The position numbers and the translations under genes were made by a program. The notes beneath the pieces are model-generated. The model worked only from the letters and a program-made list of their open reading frames with translations, had not been told where the DNA came from and made no database searches. From Gymnorhina tibicen (lineage: Eukaryota; Chordata; Aves; Passeriformes; Artamidae), in assembly GCA_013399875.1 (NCBI GenBank), contig VXAZ01003899.1:1225817-1289816 (forward strand): a stretch of DNA of 64,000 nucleotides. The letters are read 5' to 3'. Shown one piece after another: positions 40,704 to 52,500 of this stretch; the first letter of the stretch is position 1; each line of letters begins with the position of its first letter.

Positions 40704-40824
40704 TAAAATTAACATCTAATTCCACTTAACTCTAACCACATTGTTTACTATACAACAATGCATATGTGTCATTGTGGCACAGCCTGGCTCTGGAGTCAGG
40801 ATTTCTTTCAAGTCTAGATAATGT

Positions 40825-41270
40825 GGTGCTGAAGCATGTCCAGAGAAGGAAATGGAGCTGCAGAAGGGTCTGGAGAGTCAGTCATGTGAGGGAGCTGCTG
40901 GTGTTTGTCCTGGAGAAAAGAAGGCTCGGGGGGACCTTCTGCTCTCCACAACTCCCTGACAGGAGGCTACAGCCGGGTGGGGGTCAGGATCTCTCCCACG
41001 GAACGGGGGACAGCACCAGAAGCAACGGCCTCAGGCTGCACCGAGGGAGGTTCAGGTTGGACATCAAGAAGGGTTTATTCACTGAAAGGGCTGTCAGGCA
41101 TTGGAAGGGGCTGCCCAGGAAGGTGCTGCAGTCACCATCCCTGGAGGTGTTCAGGAAAGAACTGGGTGTGGCACTCGGGGCTCTGGTCGATACCGTGGGG
41201 GTCAGTCACAGGTTGGACTCTATGATCTTCAAGGTCTTTTCCAGCCTGAATGATTCTGTGATTGTGTGAA
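40825..41270 (+). mobile_element. CR1 LINE, 5'-truncated copy with 3' end
   Basis: The plus strand runs through the classic CR1 distal and 3'-UTR phrases. These are GTCCAGAGAAGG, AAGGGTCTGGAGAGTCA, CCTGGAGAAAAGAAGGCTC, GAGGTTCAGGTTGGACATCA, CACTGAAAGGGCTGTCAGGC, TGGAAGGGGCTGCCCAGGAA, CACCATCCCTGGAGGTGTTC, and GGTTGGACTCTATGATCTTC followed by AAGGTCTTTTCCAGCCTGAA. It ends in the ATTCTGTGATTGTGTG octamer-type tail at about 41268. A 167-codon frame (40766-41269) is open over the copy but is a reading of the LINE terminal/UTR region and not a host protein. It is the best-preserved element here. The 5' limit is approximate. Confidence 0.95.
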
Positions 41271-44200
41271 AACAGTTTGCAAAAAGAAAACAGAACCTTC
41301 AACCACAAGTGATCCATTAATTCAGAAGATTTCATGTTAGAAGGTGGTGAACGAGGATGAAACAATTTCTTAAGGCTGGCCATGGCTAATGGGGTAAACA
41401 CGAAGAGAAGATATGTTGCCTGCACTGGAGCCCTGATTTGCTTACATTTGACACGTGCTGTCTCAAAACACCGTTTTAATTTTTATTTCAGTCATTCTAA
41501 AAGATCCTCTCAGAAAAGGTGGCAAGGAGATGCAATATAATGTGCTGTAATACAATAATCATGGTTTGGATCTCTGTCAAATTTCTCAGAATGCAAATGA
41601 GCATTTATCAGGAATTTGCCCAAAACAAATAATTTACACTCATTTCTGCAACACGACAGACATGATTCTCTTCCATTCAGCTCTTTGTTAACTCTGATTA
41701 ATTACTTCACTTCCAAATTTCATTAGAAACATATTCATCTTTTCTAGGTTGCAACAACTGATATGCTGCATCTTGAAGTCTCCTATTAGAAAAGTGAACA
41801 TCTGTCCATTCCTTACATTCTACTGACCTCTAGAGACTGCATGTATATATGTATAGCACATATACATTATTTATGTCCATCTACACATACCAGAGCAACA
41901 GTACAATAGGTTAACTTTAAGAGAAATCTGCATTCAGCATCTGATGTTATAGTTTTGACTTTAATCCCACACTGTTCTCAGAAACGTTTTTCTTTCCTGC
42001 AGAAATCTCTTGCTATTTTTCCCCCTCTTCTCTTTGTGTCCTTCCAACACAAACACACCATGCCTTATCAGTTATGTACAGAATTAGGCTACAACTACAA
42101 ATATCAGTATAAATACTGCAATAATCCAGGTTTCATTTAGGCATTGATACCTGCTGAGGAGGGAGTGCCACAGGTCAGACACTACGAGTTCCTGAAAAAC
42201 AGACATTCTTGTATGTGGGGAGAGGAGACCAGTCTCTCCCAGCCCAGTACCAACACTTGTTTCCCCACCAAATGGTAACATCTTGCAGCAGAGTCTGTGT
42301 CTCCATTCTGCTGCCAGGAAAGAAAACCTCTACAAAAGTCTGCGTTGGGTTTGACATTTAGACCAAACAGAAAGGACTGAAGGAGTTGAATTTGTCAACT
42401 AAAATCTATTCAAAATAGACATTAATCCAGTAACAAAGAGAAATGAGGGGAACAAAGGGACTGTGTTCCTCCCTAACAACATTAGAATAACTGACACTGT
42501 TCAGGGCCATTACTTGGTGGTGCTGTGTGGTCAAGTACAACAAGAGGCATTGCCACAGATATATACAAAATTAATAGGTGACATTTCAAAGGCACATTCT
42601 CCAACTGATAATAGTTGGTATTCAGTTCCATTTCAAAATTCCTGGGAAACCTGTATTGGGTTTCCTAACACTGCCAATGTTTTATAGAGAAGGCCCACTT
42701 ATAAAACACTTTTATGTGATTTTATTCCTGAAATATCAGACACAATGGTAAGTTTAGGAGAACAATCTGAAAACAATGTCCTACTTCAGAAAAGCTTTCT
42801 CTAAAAAGCTTTGTTGCTTTTTAAAAAGAATTTATTTTTGAGGGCAGAGGGATAAAGCCCTCTATGCAATTTTTTATCATGTTATAATCACATTTAATGG
42901 GATAACAGAATACAAATTTTATTTCATTTGGAATCAGCTATGAGCCACAGGTTGAATTTTATGAAATAAAAATAAGCTATAGATAGCAACTGAGCTCCAT
43001 ATCTTCAAAAATTGCATGCACAGAGTAAGAACTGTGCTAGCTAAATATATTCTACACAATACAGCTAAAAGGACTTACATTCCCTACTCTGAGTTACTCA
43101 GGAGTTACTGCATCATTAATGAGGAAAATATATACAACCATGTCCTCCTTTAGAAGATTCTTAAGATGACTTCATTGCCAAATCCTATTTCTAGTTTTTA
43201 AAATTATTTTTATTCACATTTTTATTTACCTATTTTAATGCTAATATCACAGTCTCTGATATAGATGCAAGCCTGACAAATAAGTCATTAAATTATTGTT
43301 ATCTGCAGTCCATTTTCCTGTGTACACATCCAAGCTTTATATTTCAGTAACTTACTGCACACTCCTAGACATACATTCCTCCTCAGTTCCAATAATGTGA
43401 GACTAGGTATGTAATTTAAAAACTTCTAATGGGCTTAAATTAAAATACACGGATTCAGATTTTTGCTTGTCTCGTATGCTTACACATAAATAAGCACCCA
43501 GAGACAAACCTAGAAATACACTATTGCTGCTACTGAGAAATATGGCACTAAACTCAATTGTGGCCAGAATTACTGACCCTTTGCAGCTATACTGAGCTTT
43601 CAGGAGTGTACTCCTAAATAAAATTCCAGTATACAAGTATGCTTGCCTTTCTCTTTGTGACTTTGAGAAGTGAGAAATACAAAGATAAAAGTTTATTCCT
43701 CAGGGCTATATTGTGTCATAAGCCTTTAAACTGAATTTGCCAATGTTTTCAACAGGGAATTCTCTTTAGAAACTGGTGACATGTTACAATCTTTTAAACT
43801 AAATTATGTACCATTTCATTGAATTGACTAGTCTGAGAGTGAGGAAGGTACGAAAACATAATTCTGGTAATGTTCTCACTGGCAACAGTCGGGCTTATTT
43901 TTCTGCATGACACAGGATTTTAAAAACGTGAAAGTGCTCTTGAACTTTTGGCCATGGCCAACTGAGATGCACAACATTCAATGGCCATGGCTAATGGTCT
44001 CTAAAACAGTAGGAACTACTAAGTTTGAGCAGAAAAACTACACAACCATTCAATAAATACGTACAGCATTACATCTCCTAAACCATACTCACGAAATGCA
44101 GAAAGATTTCACTTCCCCTGCATATCGAGTACACAGACAGTTTTCTGAAGGTTAAGGAATTACCTTAGTATGTACACAGTTGTGTGCATGCACAACTTGA

Positions 44201-46190
44201 GAAATAAATGAAAGAAGCAGAACATTAAGGAAACCTTTACTGGCAAAAGCAAACCTATATGGGGAAAAAAACCCCAAACCAAATAAGCAACAACAAAAAA
44301 ACCCCAACCAACCTAAAGCTTGTCAGACTAAAGAAATTTTGGCACACACATCTGCAAAAACCCATAACAATACTAAACCTAAGCCACAGTAAATAAATAG
44401 CCTAAAATGCTAATTACGTGAGAGATGACTGTAGGTATCTGCCACACATTCTTCTGTCTGCATTTTTTCCCAATTATAAGCAGAAGTTGAATTTTTCTTA
44501 CACATTAAGGAGCAAACAATAAAGGCATGCCCTATGTATTATAAAATTCAGTCAAACCTAATTTTAATTCTAAAAACTGAAATCTCTTCTCTAAAAGGTC
44601 TTCAAATAATTCTAGTTTTTGCTTTTTTATTTAGGGTACAAATAGGTACAAACCAGTTGCACACAGACAGATCACATTTTAGCATCACTAGCCTAAGTTT
44701 TGCATGTTTATCCTGCTTTATGTGAAAAGCTAGGATTAAAGAAACACAACACACATTAGGGTTTTGAATTTGAAATCAGTTATGGTTGATCATCTCCAAA
44801 AATAAATATTCCCACAGATAGAGGTCAGTGGTTGCCTGAAATTGCATCAGTTAGTGCCTGTATACTAAAATCCTCCACTCCTTTGGGACTGCTTTATCAT
44901 TTTATCAGATTAATTAAAACAGCAGTTTTAGCATAGAACATCACAGTTTTCTAGTCACACGTTTGCCATTAGATGCTTACAATTTATTGATCTGAGACTC
45001 ATCATAGGGCTTTTCTCAGAATTTAATCACATAAGAAGGTGGTAACTCACAATTGTTAACAGCTAAAAAAAAAGTACACATAAAATAGCATACAAATAAA
45101 GAGGGGTTTTTTTTGTCTTTTATGTGTTGATTTGGTAAGCTCTTGCTGTTCTCAAAGGAAAGCAACTTCACTGTACTAGAATTCTAATTTTGAGATGCCA
45201 TGCATTTATTTTCTCAATTTATCATTAAGTATCTGTATTTTGTGGCTGTATTTAAAAAACAAAACCCAAACCCCTAACTTTTCGGGATATTCTTTCAGCC
45301 CTTCCTCTAAGACAACACAGATCAAACAATGTTAATACTAGTGATAAAATTTTAAGAGGTAAATAAAAACTAAAAGCCTTGAAAGAAGACACATGGTTGT
45401 TATCTGCATGTGCCTCATTTCAGCACACGTGTCTCTTCAGGTTTTCAGATAGAACAGCACCTACAATAATGATGTAAAAATTATTGATCTCATATTATGG
45501 AACTACCAACAGCCTTGAGGTTTTTCTTTGGTTTTTGTAATCTCACTGCATTTCTTTCTCTAGATGAAGTAATCTTTACTTTGCTCTCCAGCAACATCTA
45601 CTGGAACATCAGTAAAATGCTGCTATTTCTATTAATCACCCATTTAACATCTAGTAGGGCAGAGTTAGCAAATGCCAAAAGCAGAGATAAGTGCTCTGCA
45701 GTTCAGATCCTGCATTCTGGGCTCAAGCACATCAAGGTGGCTCAGCTTCAACCTTTTACTTTTCTGCCATAAGGACCAAAATCTTCATGACTAATTCCTA
45801 CCAAAACTCATCTACCATTTATACTTAGACATACTTTATTTAAGTCCCAAAATATCATTTAAAGTACCACATTACATCCTGGACTTCCATTTTTGTCAGA
45901 GAAGTTACTCCTAATTTTGGTTTGATCCAACATGTGCTTAAACAGAACTGAAGCATAAAGAGAGCTTGGAAGAACATACAGAAATGTTTTGAAAGGTGAA
46001 ACGGAGGTGGAGTGGCAATTCCAATACCAAAAAATAAACAAGTTCAGCAAAACCACAGTTAAAAAGTAAAAATATCTGCAGCAAAACAGTGAAACACTTA
46101 CAAGTTCTGATTTCAAGACCTCAGAAAAAACAAAAAAATCTGTCCCTTTGTATGAGGATGAAAGTGTGTGATTAACTACCACAGGTAGTT
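41271..46190. other. AT-rich non-coding stretch, nothing recognised
   Basis: No supported gene. There is a 14-bp palindrome TTGGCCATGGCCAA at 43948-43961, A/C-rich tracts at 44265-44312, and a G4T8 tract at 45103-45114. The 107-codon minus frame at 46182-45859 matches nothing known. A plus-strand donor-like AAG|GTAAGG occurs at about 46190-46197, without an exonic body. Confidence 0.5.
44265..44312. repeat. A/C-rich low-complexity tract
   Basis: Two A7C4 blocks (44265-44275 and 44295-44305) are joined by AAACCAAATAAGCAACAAC. This is the same compositional type as the tract at 20.4 kb. Confidence 0.8.
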
Positions 46191-46199
46191 AAGGTAAGG

Positions 46200-46600
46200 A
46201 GCATGGCTTGAAGTCCCCCTTCACCGATGGGAGACTCTGCTTCCCTGGGGGCTCGATCCCTCTCAGCTGTAGTGCCTTGTCCCTGCCTACCTTGTACATT
46301 CAGCTCCTGCAGACGGACGCACAGCACTGCCACGGAATTCGCAAGGCACGAGCACTGCGCATTCGGATGGCTGCAGGCAGGAACGAGCCATTTGGGGAAA
46401 CTTGCATAAAGACCAAAGTTCTCAAGTAAACATATTCATTTCACTCTGCAGGGTGCTCATCTGTAGGTCTGCAACACGGAATTGTGCCTATCAAACAATG
46501 TTTACTCTATGACAGCGCACGAAGTTCGCTTTTCCCAGCTCTGCTCACAGCCAGCCAGCGAGTGCTCCACTTTACAAATAACTCTGATCGCTACCACAGT
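46200..46600. promoter_or_regulatory. CpG-enriched patch near candidate minus-strand promoter
   Basis: Several CG dinucleotides cluster at 46310-46390 (GACGGACGC, CACGGAATTCGC, GCACGAGCACTGCGC, ATTCGGATGG). This patch lies about 1.1-1.5 kb downstream, in minus-strand direction, of the candidate exon at 47.73 kb, so it would fall in its first intron. Two plus frames of 60 and 73 codons overlap without recognisable content. It could be an intronic regulatory element or a separate non-coding exon. Confidence 0.3.
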
Positions 46601-47728
46601 ATTTGCTTTCTTCTAGAGCAATAATAATGGTCTAACTATCCTTGACTGCCTGTTCACTCTTCAGTGTGACAATGAAATTCAGAATATCACTGCTGCTCAG
46701 AATCCCTTCCTCCTATTTTGAGTCAGTTTGCTGATACAGAGAGCAACTGTAAAACGTAGGGAGAGAAAAAAAAGGCACCAAAGCCAGTGATGATCAGAAA
46801 CAGGCACCCCAATAGTTAAATATTCCAGTTGTGAATAACAAGCACTTATTAAATTATTTTTGCCTTTGGAATCTCTATAAAACCTCAATGTATTTTTATA
46901 GAGAATGAAAGGGCACGTTTCCCAAAACCACAAATCCTTTAGGCACAGAATTTTATATTATCACAAGACGCAAGTTCATAGGCTTTGCCTGATAAATTAG
47001 CTCCTCTCAATAACTGTTAAACAGAAAGCCCTTTATTGTAATCCAAGTGCACTTGTGGACAGCACTTTCAGAGTTAACTCCATTTGACAACTGACATAAA
47101 TCCATTATTCTAATTTGGTGATTGCTTTACTAAACACAGATGCATTTTATGAGTTTTAGTCACGTATTTCATTCAGGATGCTACTTAATCTCAATTTACA
47201 AAACATAAACACGAAATAGGTTTTACAGTATGTCTAAAAGGGTATAGCTATTCATCCGACGAAATGCCAGGCAAACAAACCATATTCACCTAGACCTAAA
47301 CTCAATGCTAGATTTTACCTTACACAATAAATAGTAAATAAGTATTTTTTTTTTAATTTAGCTGTTGCAATCAAATTGCAGAATGCAAGCTCCCTGAGGG
47401 TTGTAAGACTAAAGCTTTTCTTACACTGAGATTTAAGCATTGAATTTAACCTTAAGCAAAGTCCAGCTTTCATAAAAGCTGGCTCTCTGATTTATTCTGG
47501 TACACAGAGAAAAGGGGGGAAAAACAAGCACTCATTGTGAATACAGCGTCCTCAGAACCCCATTTCTAATTCAATTTATAGCACATACTTTACATCTTAA
47601 ACAAAAGGAATCTGATACAACACCGATGCTGCCTCTTGCTGCAGTTGCCTGCCTCAGTTACAGAACGCTGAAAATCCACCGCTCCGACCAAGCACTCCAT
47701 AAAACATTCGGATTCAGACACTTCTTAC
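46601..47728. other. Non-coding stretch, probable first intron of the minus-strand candidate
   Basis: No exon or repeat is recognised. If the donor at 47,728 is used, this is intronic DNA of a minus-strand gene whose next exon is not found in the window. Confidence 0.3.
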
Positions 47729-47900
47729 CTGCCTCAGTTGAAGGCTTCCTTCCCTTGTTAGCAGTATGAAGCATCCTCCAGCCTTCCCAATCCTCAGCAC
47801 CGGCCTCAAATTGCACCGCTAAGTCCCTTTTTTGCAAGCAAACGCTTATTGAAAGTGATTAGTTTTCGTTGTCCCTTTTAAGTCCCTCCTGCGGGAAAAA
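47729..47900 (-). CDS. Candidate first exon (partial) ending at a strong splice donor
   Basis: Read on the minus strand, an ATG at 47774-47772 opens MLHTANKGRKPSTEAG. The open frame runs for 15 codons plus one base to CAG|GTAAGAAG; the last exon base is 47729 and the intron starts at 47728. CAG|GTAAGA is near-perfect donor consensus. The exon would be mostly 5'UTR, with its start taken roughly as 25-30 bases below the TTAAAAGG box. The peptide is basic and hydrophilic, and I do not recognise it. It may be an alternative N-terminus of a large gene or the first exon of a non-coding RNA. No further exon was found at lower coordinates. The coding claim is weak; the exon/donor claim is moderate. 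Confidence 0.35.
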
Positions 47901-47930
47901 GCCGGGGAGCGATGTGACGCCACCTTTTAA
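47891..47930 (-). promoter_or_regulatory. Core-promoter-like cluster: TTAAAAGG, CRE-like, E2F-like
   Basis: On the minus strand the order is GATTAAAAGG (TTAAAAGG complement at 47923-47930), TGGCGTCACA (CRE-type half site, TGACGC at 47915-47920), then TTTCCCGC (E2F-like, 47891-47898). The TTAAAA box could position initiation near 47,900, about 170 bases upstream of the donor. All assignments are motif matches. Confidence 0.35.
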
Positions 47931-47999
47931 TCTTTTGCGAGAGTGAAAAGGCAGAAAAGGAGCGCTCGATCAAACTGAGCTTCACACATGACTAAAACT

Positions 48000-48240
48000 C
48001 GGCGGAGAGGCTGCGAGCTCTGGCTGAAGCACCACTAGGCGTGAGTGTAAGAACAGAGAAGAGGGGAGAGTCAATGAAATGTGACAACGTATGTGCATCA
48101 AAGACGGGAAAGAGGGAGAGAACAATGAAAGAGAGATCGCGACAGCAATGAGGGAAGGAGAAAGAATGAGGATGGGAGGCAGAATAAGCCTGAAGAAAAG
48201 AGGAGAGTTTTGAAGCAAAGATTTCGCAGAATAAAGCCAA
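48000..48240 (-). promoter_or_regulatory. GA/CT-rich promoter-proximal segment
   Basis: The plus strand is purine-rich (GAGAAGAGGGGAGAG, GGGAAAGAGGGAGAGAACAA, GAAAGAGAGATCGCGACAGC), and so CT-rich in the sense of the minus-strand candidate exon. Scattered CpGs occur at 48001-48141. GA-rich elements of this kind are common just upstream of vertebrate TSSs. Minus frames of 78 and 82 codons here (rich in Ser, Leu and Phe) are readings of the CT-rich tract, not genes. Confidence 0.35.
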
Positions 48241-49284
48241 AGTGTCTGGCAGCTTCTGTTTTTATCTCAGTGAGCATGACATACTGCCTCTCTCATTTAG
48301 CAACACGTTCTTGTCTCTTCCAGGTTTGAAAACTGAGATAATCACAGTGTGTGCCTGTTTTTGCCTGACTGGCACACTTGTGTGCAGTATACCTGAGATG
48401 CCCCCCAACCATCTTCTGGAGATGCATTTATGTGCAATTAAGTTCATATATTCATTAGGAGAGACACCTCCCTCTGCCCCCAAAAAACAGGAGCTGCTAA
48501 TTTCTACATCAATTTACAATATAGTTTAACTGGCAGATGGAGTTCTACTTATAACTACTACCAAACTGCCACTGATAAACAAATGACTGAACAAATGTTT
48601 AATGTTGATAACTGAGTTATCATAGCAACAAAACATATTAGCGTTGATAAATCTGTTTTTAAGAAAAGGTATTACAGACACTTTATTTTATTTAGCCTGT
48701 AATTTCCAGATGAAGTTGCTCTAACTGGTAGGAGAAGAAAAAACTTGATCCAGAACTAACATTTTTAAAGGAATGCATCAGAAATATTTCCAATGTTTCT
48801 AAAAAAACAACTACAAGCTAAACCCCAAATTTCAAACTTAATTTTGAATTCCTACCCATTTAGAAAAGATCCACACACTAAGTCCTCATACAAGTAGGAT
48901 TCATTTTCATGCAAGATGGGGGTAGAATGGGTGCATTTTGGATTGTTTGGGTCTTTGGTTGGTTGGAGGTTTTTTCCTAACTACAAACACGTAAGATCAG
49001 GGCAGCTTCGGTAATTTGCTTTGTTCATGCTTCCTACCTTTACATGGTCAAAGCAAATGGGCTTTTTGCCAACTGGCAATTGGTCAGCTGGCCCAAAGCA
49101 CACAAGGTACTTGTCTGCAGAACTGACACAAGTCCACAGCCAGACTCAGATTTATGTGGAGCCAACATGCAATAGGAACAAACCTAAAAAAGAAGATATA
49201 TTTTCTTTGCTGCCGCACCCTGTTTGGGCCTACTGGATCCTACAACCTCAGCTGCGTTAGGGGAAAGGAAGGACAATGTCAGTG
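48241..49284. other. AT-rich non-coding stretch, nothing recognised
   Basis: Upstream flank of the minus-strand promoter candidate. A 95-codon plus frame at 48242-48529 has no recognisable domain. A G/T-rich tract at 48946-48978 mirrors the A/C-rich tracts. Confidence 0.45.
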
Positions 49285-49520
49285 ACTTGAGATGCTGGAA
49301 ATCTGGATCTAGATCTGGACTGTACAATGTAGTGCTGTGGTAGCTCAGGCAAGTCACAAAGTGCCACGTTCTGACATCTGGGGTTTAAGGTACTCAGGTA
49401 GCTGAAAAGAATATTTCAACAGCTTTACATAACTTGGTATCCTCTTTTGTAAGGGTTTTCCAGTTCCAGAGAGGAGGTTATAAAGATGATTATCAGGGAA
49501 TCAGAGGTCAGTTTCAACCC
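49285..49520 (+). repeat. Possible MIR/CORE-type SINE relic
   Basis: GCTGTGGTAGCTCAGGCAAG followed by TCAC resembles the MIR core (GCTGTGTGACCTTGGGCAAGTCAC). TATCCTCTTTTGTAAGG, about 90 bases later, resembles the TTTCCTCATCTGTAAAATGG phrase in the correct order. It is much more eroded than the copy at 59.65 kb, and spacing is expanded. Confidence 0.35.
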
Positions 49521-52500
49521 CACGTAATTCTATATCATTATTATACCACAAAACTTTTAAGAATTTATGTTTTTCTATGAATGTCTGCCTTCAGAATCTC
49601 ACCATCATAGTAAGCTCTGGACAGATGGAATCCAGTTTTCATATTTGTATGGCAACACTTGCAAAACAACTCCTTGAACTTGCAAACCCCACGCTAATTG
49701 ATAAATTTGTGATTGCTTCAGCATTTCACCTCTTATTTTCTGTCCCTTGGGGACTGGGAACACACTGACATAAATATGGATCCATTAAAATCAGATTCTC
49801 ACTAACCTTAAGCTGCCTTCATCATGTGAACTTAAGAGTCAACTTACCATAAGGAGAAAAATATTAGTGAGTACACTGGGCTTTTAGATCTCTCTACGTG
49901 AATCAATGCACCACTAGCTCACCTAGCACATGAGCAGTTTGTGTGATGGATCAAGTATTCCTTCATGCTCTGTTGTTTTAAAGGCCTCCTGTTCTACAGA
50001 AACAAACACCACCGGAAAATTCAGGGGGACAGAAAGATGAGGGAGAAATAGAGATCTGTGAGTTTCGTTATTGCAATTTTTTCCAGAGTATTATTAGTAA
50101 ATACTCTAAAGGAGTACTTTAGAGTACTCTTAAAGGGCACTGCCTCACTACCTTTTGAAAAGAAAACAAGCAAAAGTCCCAAGCCCTGTAAGAAGCCCCT
50201 CTGCCTATGCAGTGCATGCACAGGCATGGGCCCGTGCACACTTAGAACGAGTAATGGCAACAACTAGGGGAGAGATCTTCCCTGTTTCCCATTCATTTTG
50301 TATTTTCTCACCCTTATTGGTAAATTGCTTTTCTCATGCGGGTCTTGGTAAGAAGTTTCCACACATCTTACAGTGTACTAGATTATATCCATGACAACAA
50401 CTTTCAGAAAATGCAAACACGTAAATACATACTTCTAGAAGTATTTATTCATACTCACAGGCCTATATACAATTCACAATGGAATCAAATGCCTGCATTT
50501 GCATCCAAGGTCAACAAAACACTTGAAAACATGCATGCAGCTTGTTTGTTTTCATGAAAGACATAAAACTATGTGGCTAAAACCAAGCATGAGCTTATAC
50601 ACTGAAAAAAATAAATTGTTTTCTACAAGAACTGACCTTGCGTTTGAACTAAAGTGTTTGGACACTGAACTGCTTGACTCCTTACAGCTCCAGTGAGCAA
50701 GGCAAGCCATTCTGCTATGGAAGTTACTCTATAAATCAGCCACATTTCCATAAGACAGGCAAGGCTTTGACGAACACAAATGCAAAAACTGTATTTTACT
50801 GCTGTTAAACGTGCTTCCACTTAAGCTTCCTCAAGCAGTACTCCAGGAGCACACCAGCACCATGCCAGAGAACATTACAAAATAACTACACACAGAAATG
50901 TACTAGTAATGCCATTCTGTGCAGAGATATAAATAGCTGATTTCCAGCCCCTTTTTTTCACACTTTCACCATTACAGAGAAAATAACTCAACCAGAGCTT
51001 TCCCCTCAATCTTACCTGAGGAAGCCAAGTTTACGTTTAATCACAGAAAACCTCTTGATACCAAACTTGTCTACTCTGCTAGAAACTGGATTGTTCTCCT
51101 GTGTGTTTTAGGTCTAAGAAGTCCTTAGTCCACATGCAAACACATCTTCTGTGACCTCAAACTTCTGCAGTAACAGAACAGTTTTAGAACATTCACCACA
51201 CTGCGTTGTTTCAATGATGCTGAGTCCACCCCACCCCCTACAATCCTCTCCCAGGAAACAAAGTGTCTCTAGAACGGGGAGCACCACGACAGCACATTAT
51301 GGGGGAATAAAGTGGCAACAATGACTACAAAAGCACTCACACCTATCATAGGGACTACTGGTCAGAAACACTGATTGACTGCAAGTCCTCTGGAGTTTAA
51401 GGAAAGGCTCTGGTTGTGCAGAAGGGCCAATGACCACTTTCTCTTAGCAATCCTTCTGTATTTTACAGCAGGCAAAGACTTTCTTTGCCAATTACCTAGT
51501 TGGGTGACACAAACACCCAACTAATTTTTCCAGCCTTTTGGTTTTGTTTCTTCTGTTTTAGACCTGAAGACAGACTGTATCTGACAGCATCTAGTTTTTT
51601 TTTTTTTTTCCCACTTACATCTGTTGGTTTAATAAAACATACCACCTTTTTCTGCCACAAACCCTGTTTCAATAATACCTTTGGATCTCTGACACCACAA
51701 GCACTATAAAAGTAGAAGGGCATGGCGTGGCCCTTCATCTCTCCCCAGCCTCCATCCCCTAGAATGGATCTGTTCACTGCTCAGAGGGAATACAGGAGGA
51801 GCCCAAGGGCTAGAAGTGAGGCAGAACATACAAGAAAATCCCTTGGGTCTTACATTGCCTACACTTAACTTCCCAGCACCCAATTTACAATGAGAAATTA
51901 AACTGGTGAGGTAAAAGAAACATCAGGATCAGACATGATTTTACTGGTGAGAGGCACAAAATAAAGACCTTGCACAAGCATAAGCTACACACAACATCTT
52001 GGCAGGGTGAAGAAAAACCGTGATGCTATTGCTGGTATGAATTATAAAACCAGTTAAATGCTGCTTTTTGAGCATAACCGAATCCATGTGATAGCATCAT
52101 TATAAATTAAAACTGTTTATGACCTCCATTTGGTCCAAACACTACAACCTTACTCACTATATGCATGGTTGAACAAACTGATCTATGACTGCCTGTGTTA
52201 CACGATAGAAGGGATAGCCAAGTTTCTGTAAAGGAAACAAAAAGAAAATCCCAGCAAAAGCAGCTTGTAATGACTCATGCAGGTTTCTTAATGGCTACTG
52301 AAAATAATCTTTGATTCCTATCATTGTCAACTCAGTGAGTGATAATAACTAATACCTAAGTTATTATTTTATTTACATAGTTAATTTCTAGTTCTCTATT
52401 TCATAAAAATAAGTGTTAATATGTTTTGAAACCAATCATTTCATGAATGAATGGAAATCAGTACTTTTATAAATTCTGCTAAAATACTAAAATAGGAGAT

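Noticed and set aside
40766..41269. 167-codon plus-strand frame
   Set aside because: It translates the CR1 3' region; it is repeat-derived and not a host gene.
41377..43997. Exact 16-bp repeat TGGCCATGGCTAATGG at 41377 and 43982
   Set aside because: In 64 kb about half such a chance pair is expected, so it is not significant.
47982..48240. Minus frames of 78 and 82 codons rich in Ser, Leu and Phe, considered as a signal-peptide protein
   Set aside because: They translate a CT-rich promoter-like tract; the composition reflects the pyrimidine bias.
51013..51090. Minus-strand CAG|GTAAGA donor as the end of a coding exon
   Set aside because: The adjoining sequence has stops in the readings tried and no clear acceptor; could only be a non-coding exon.
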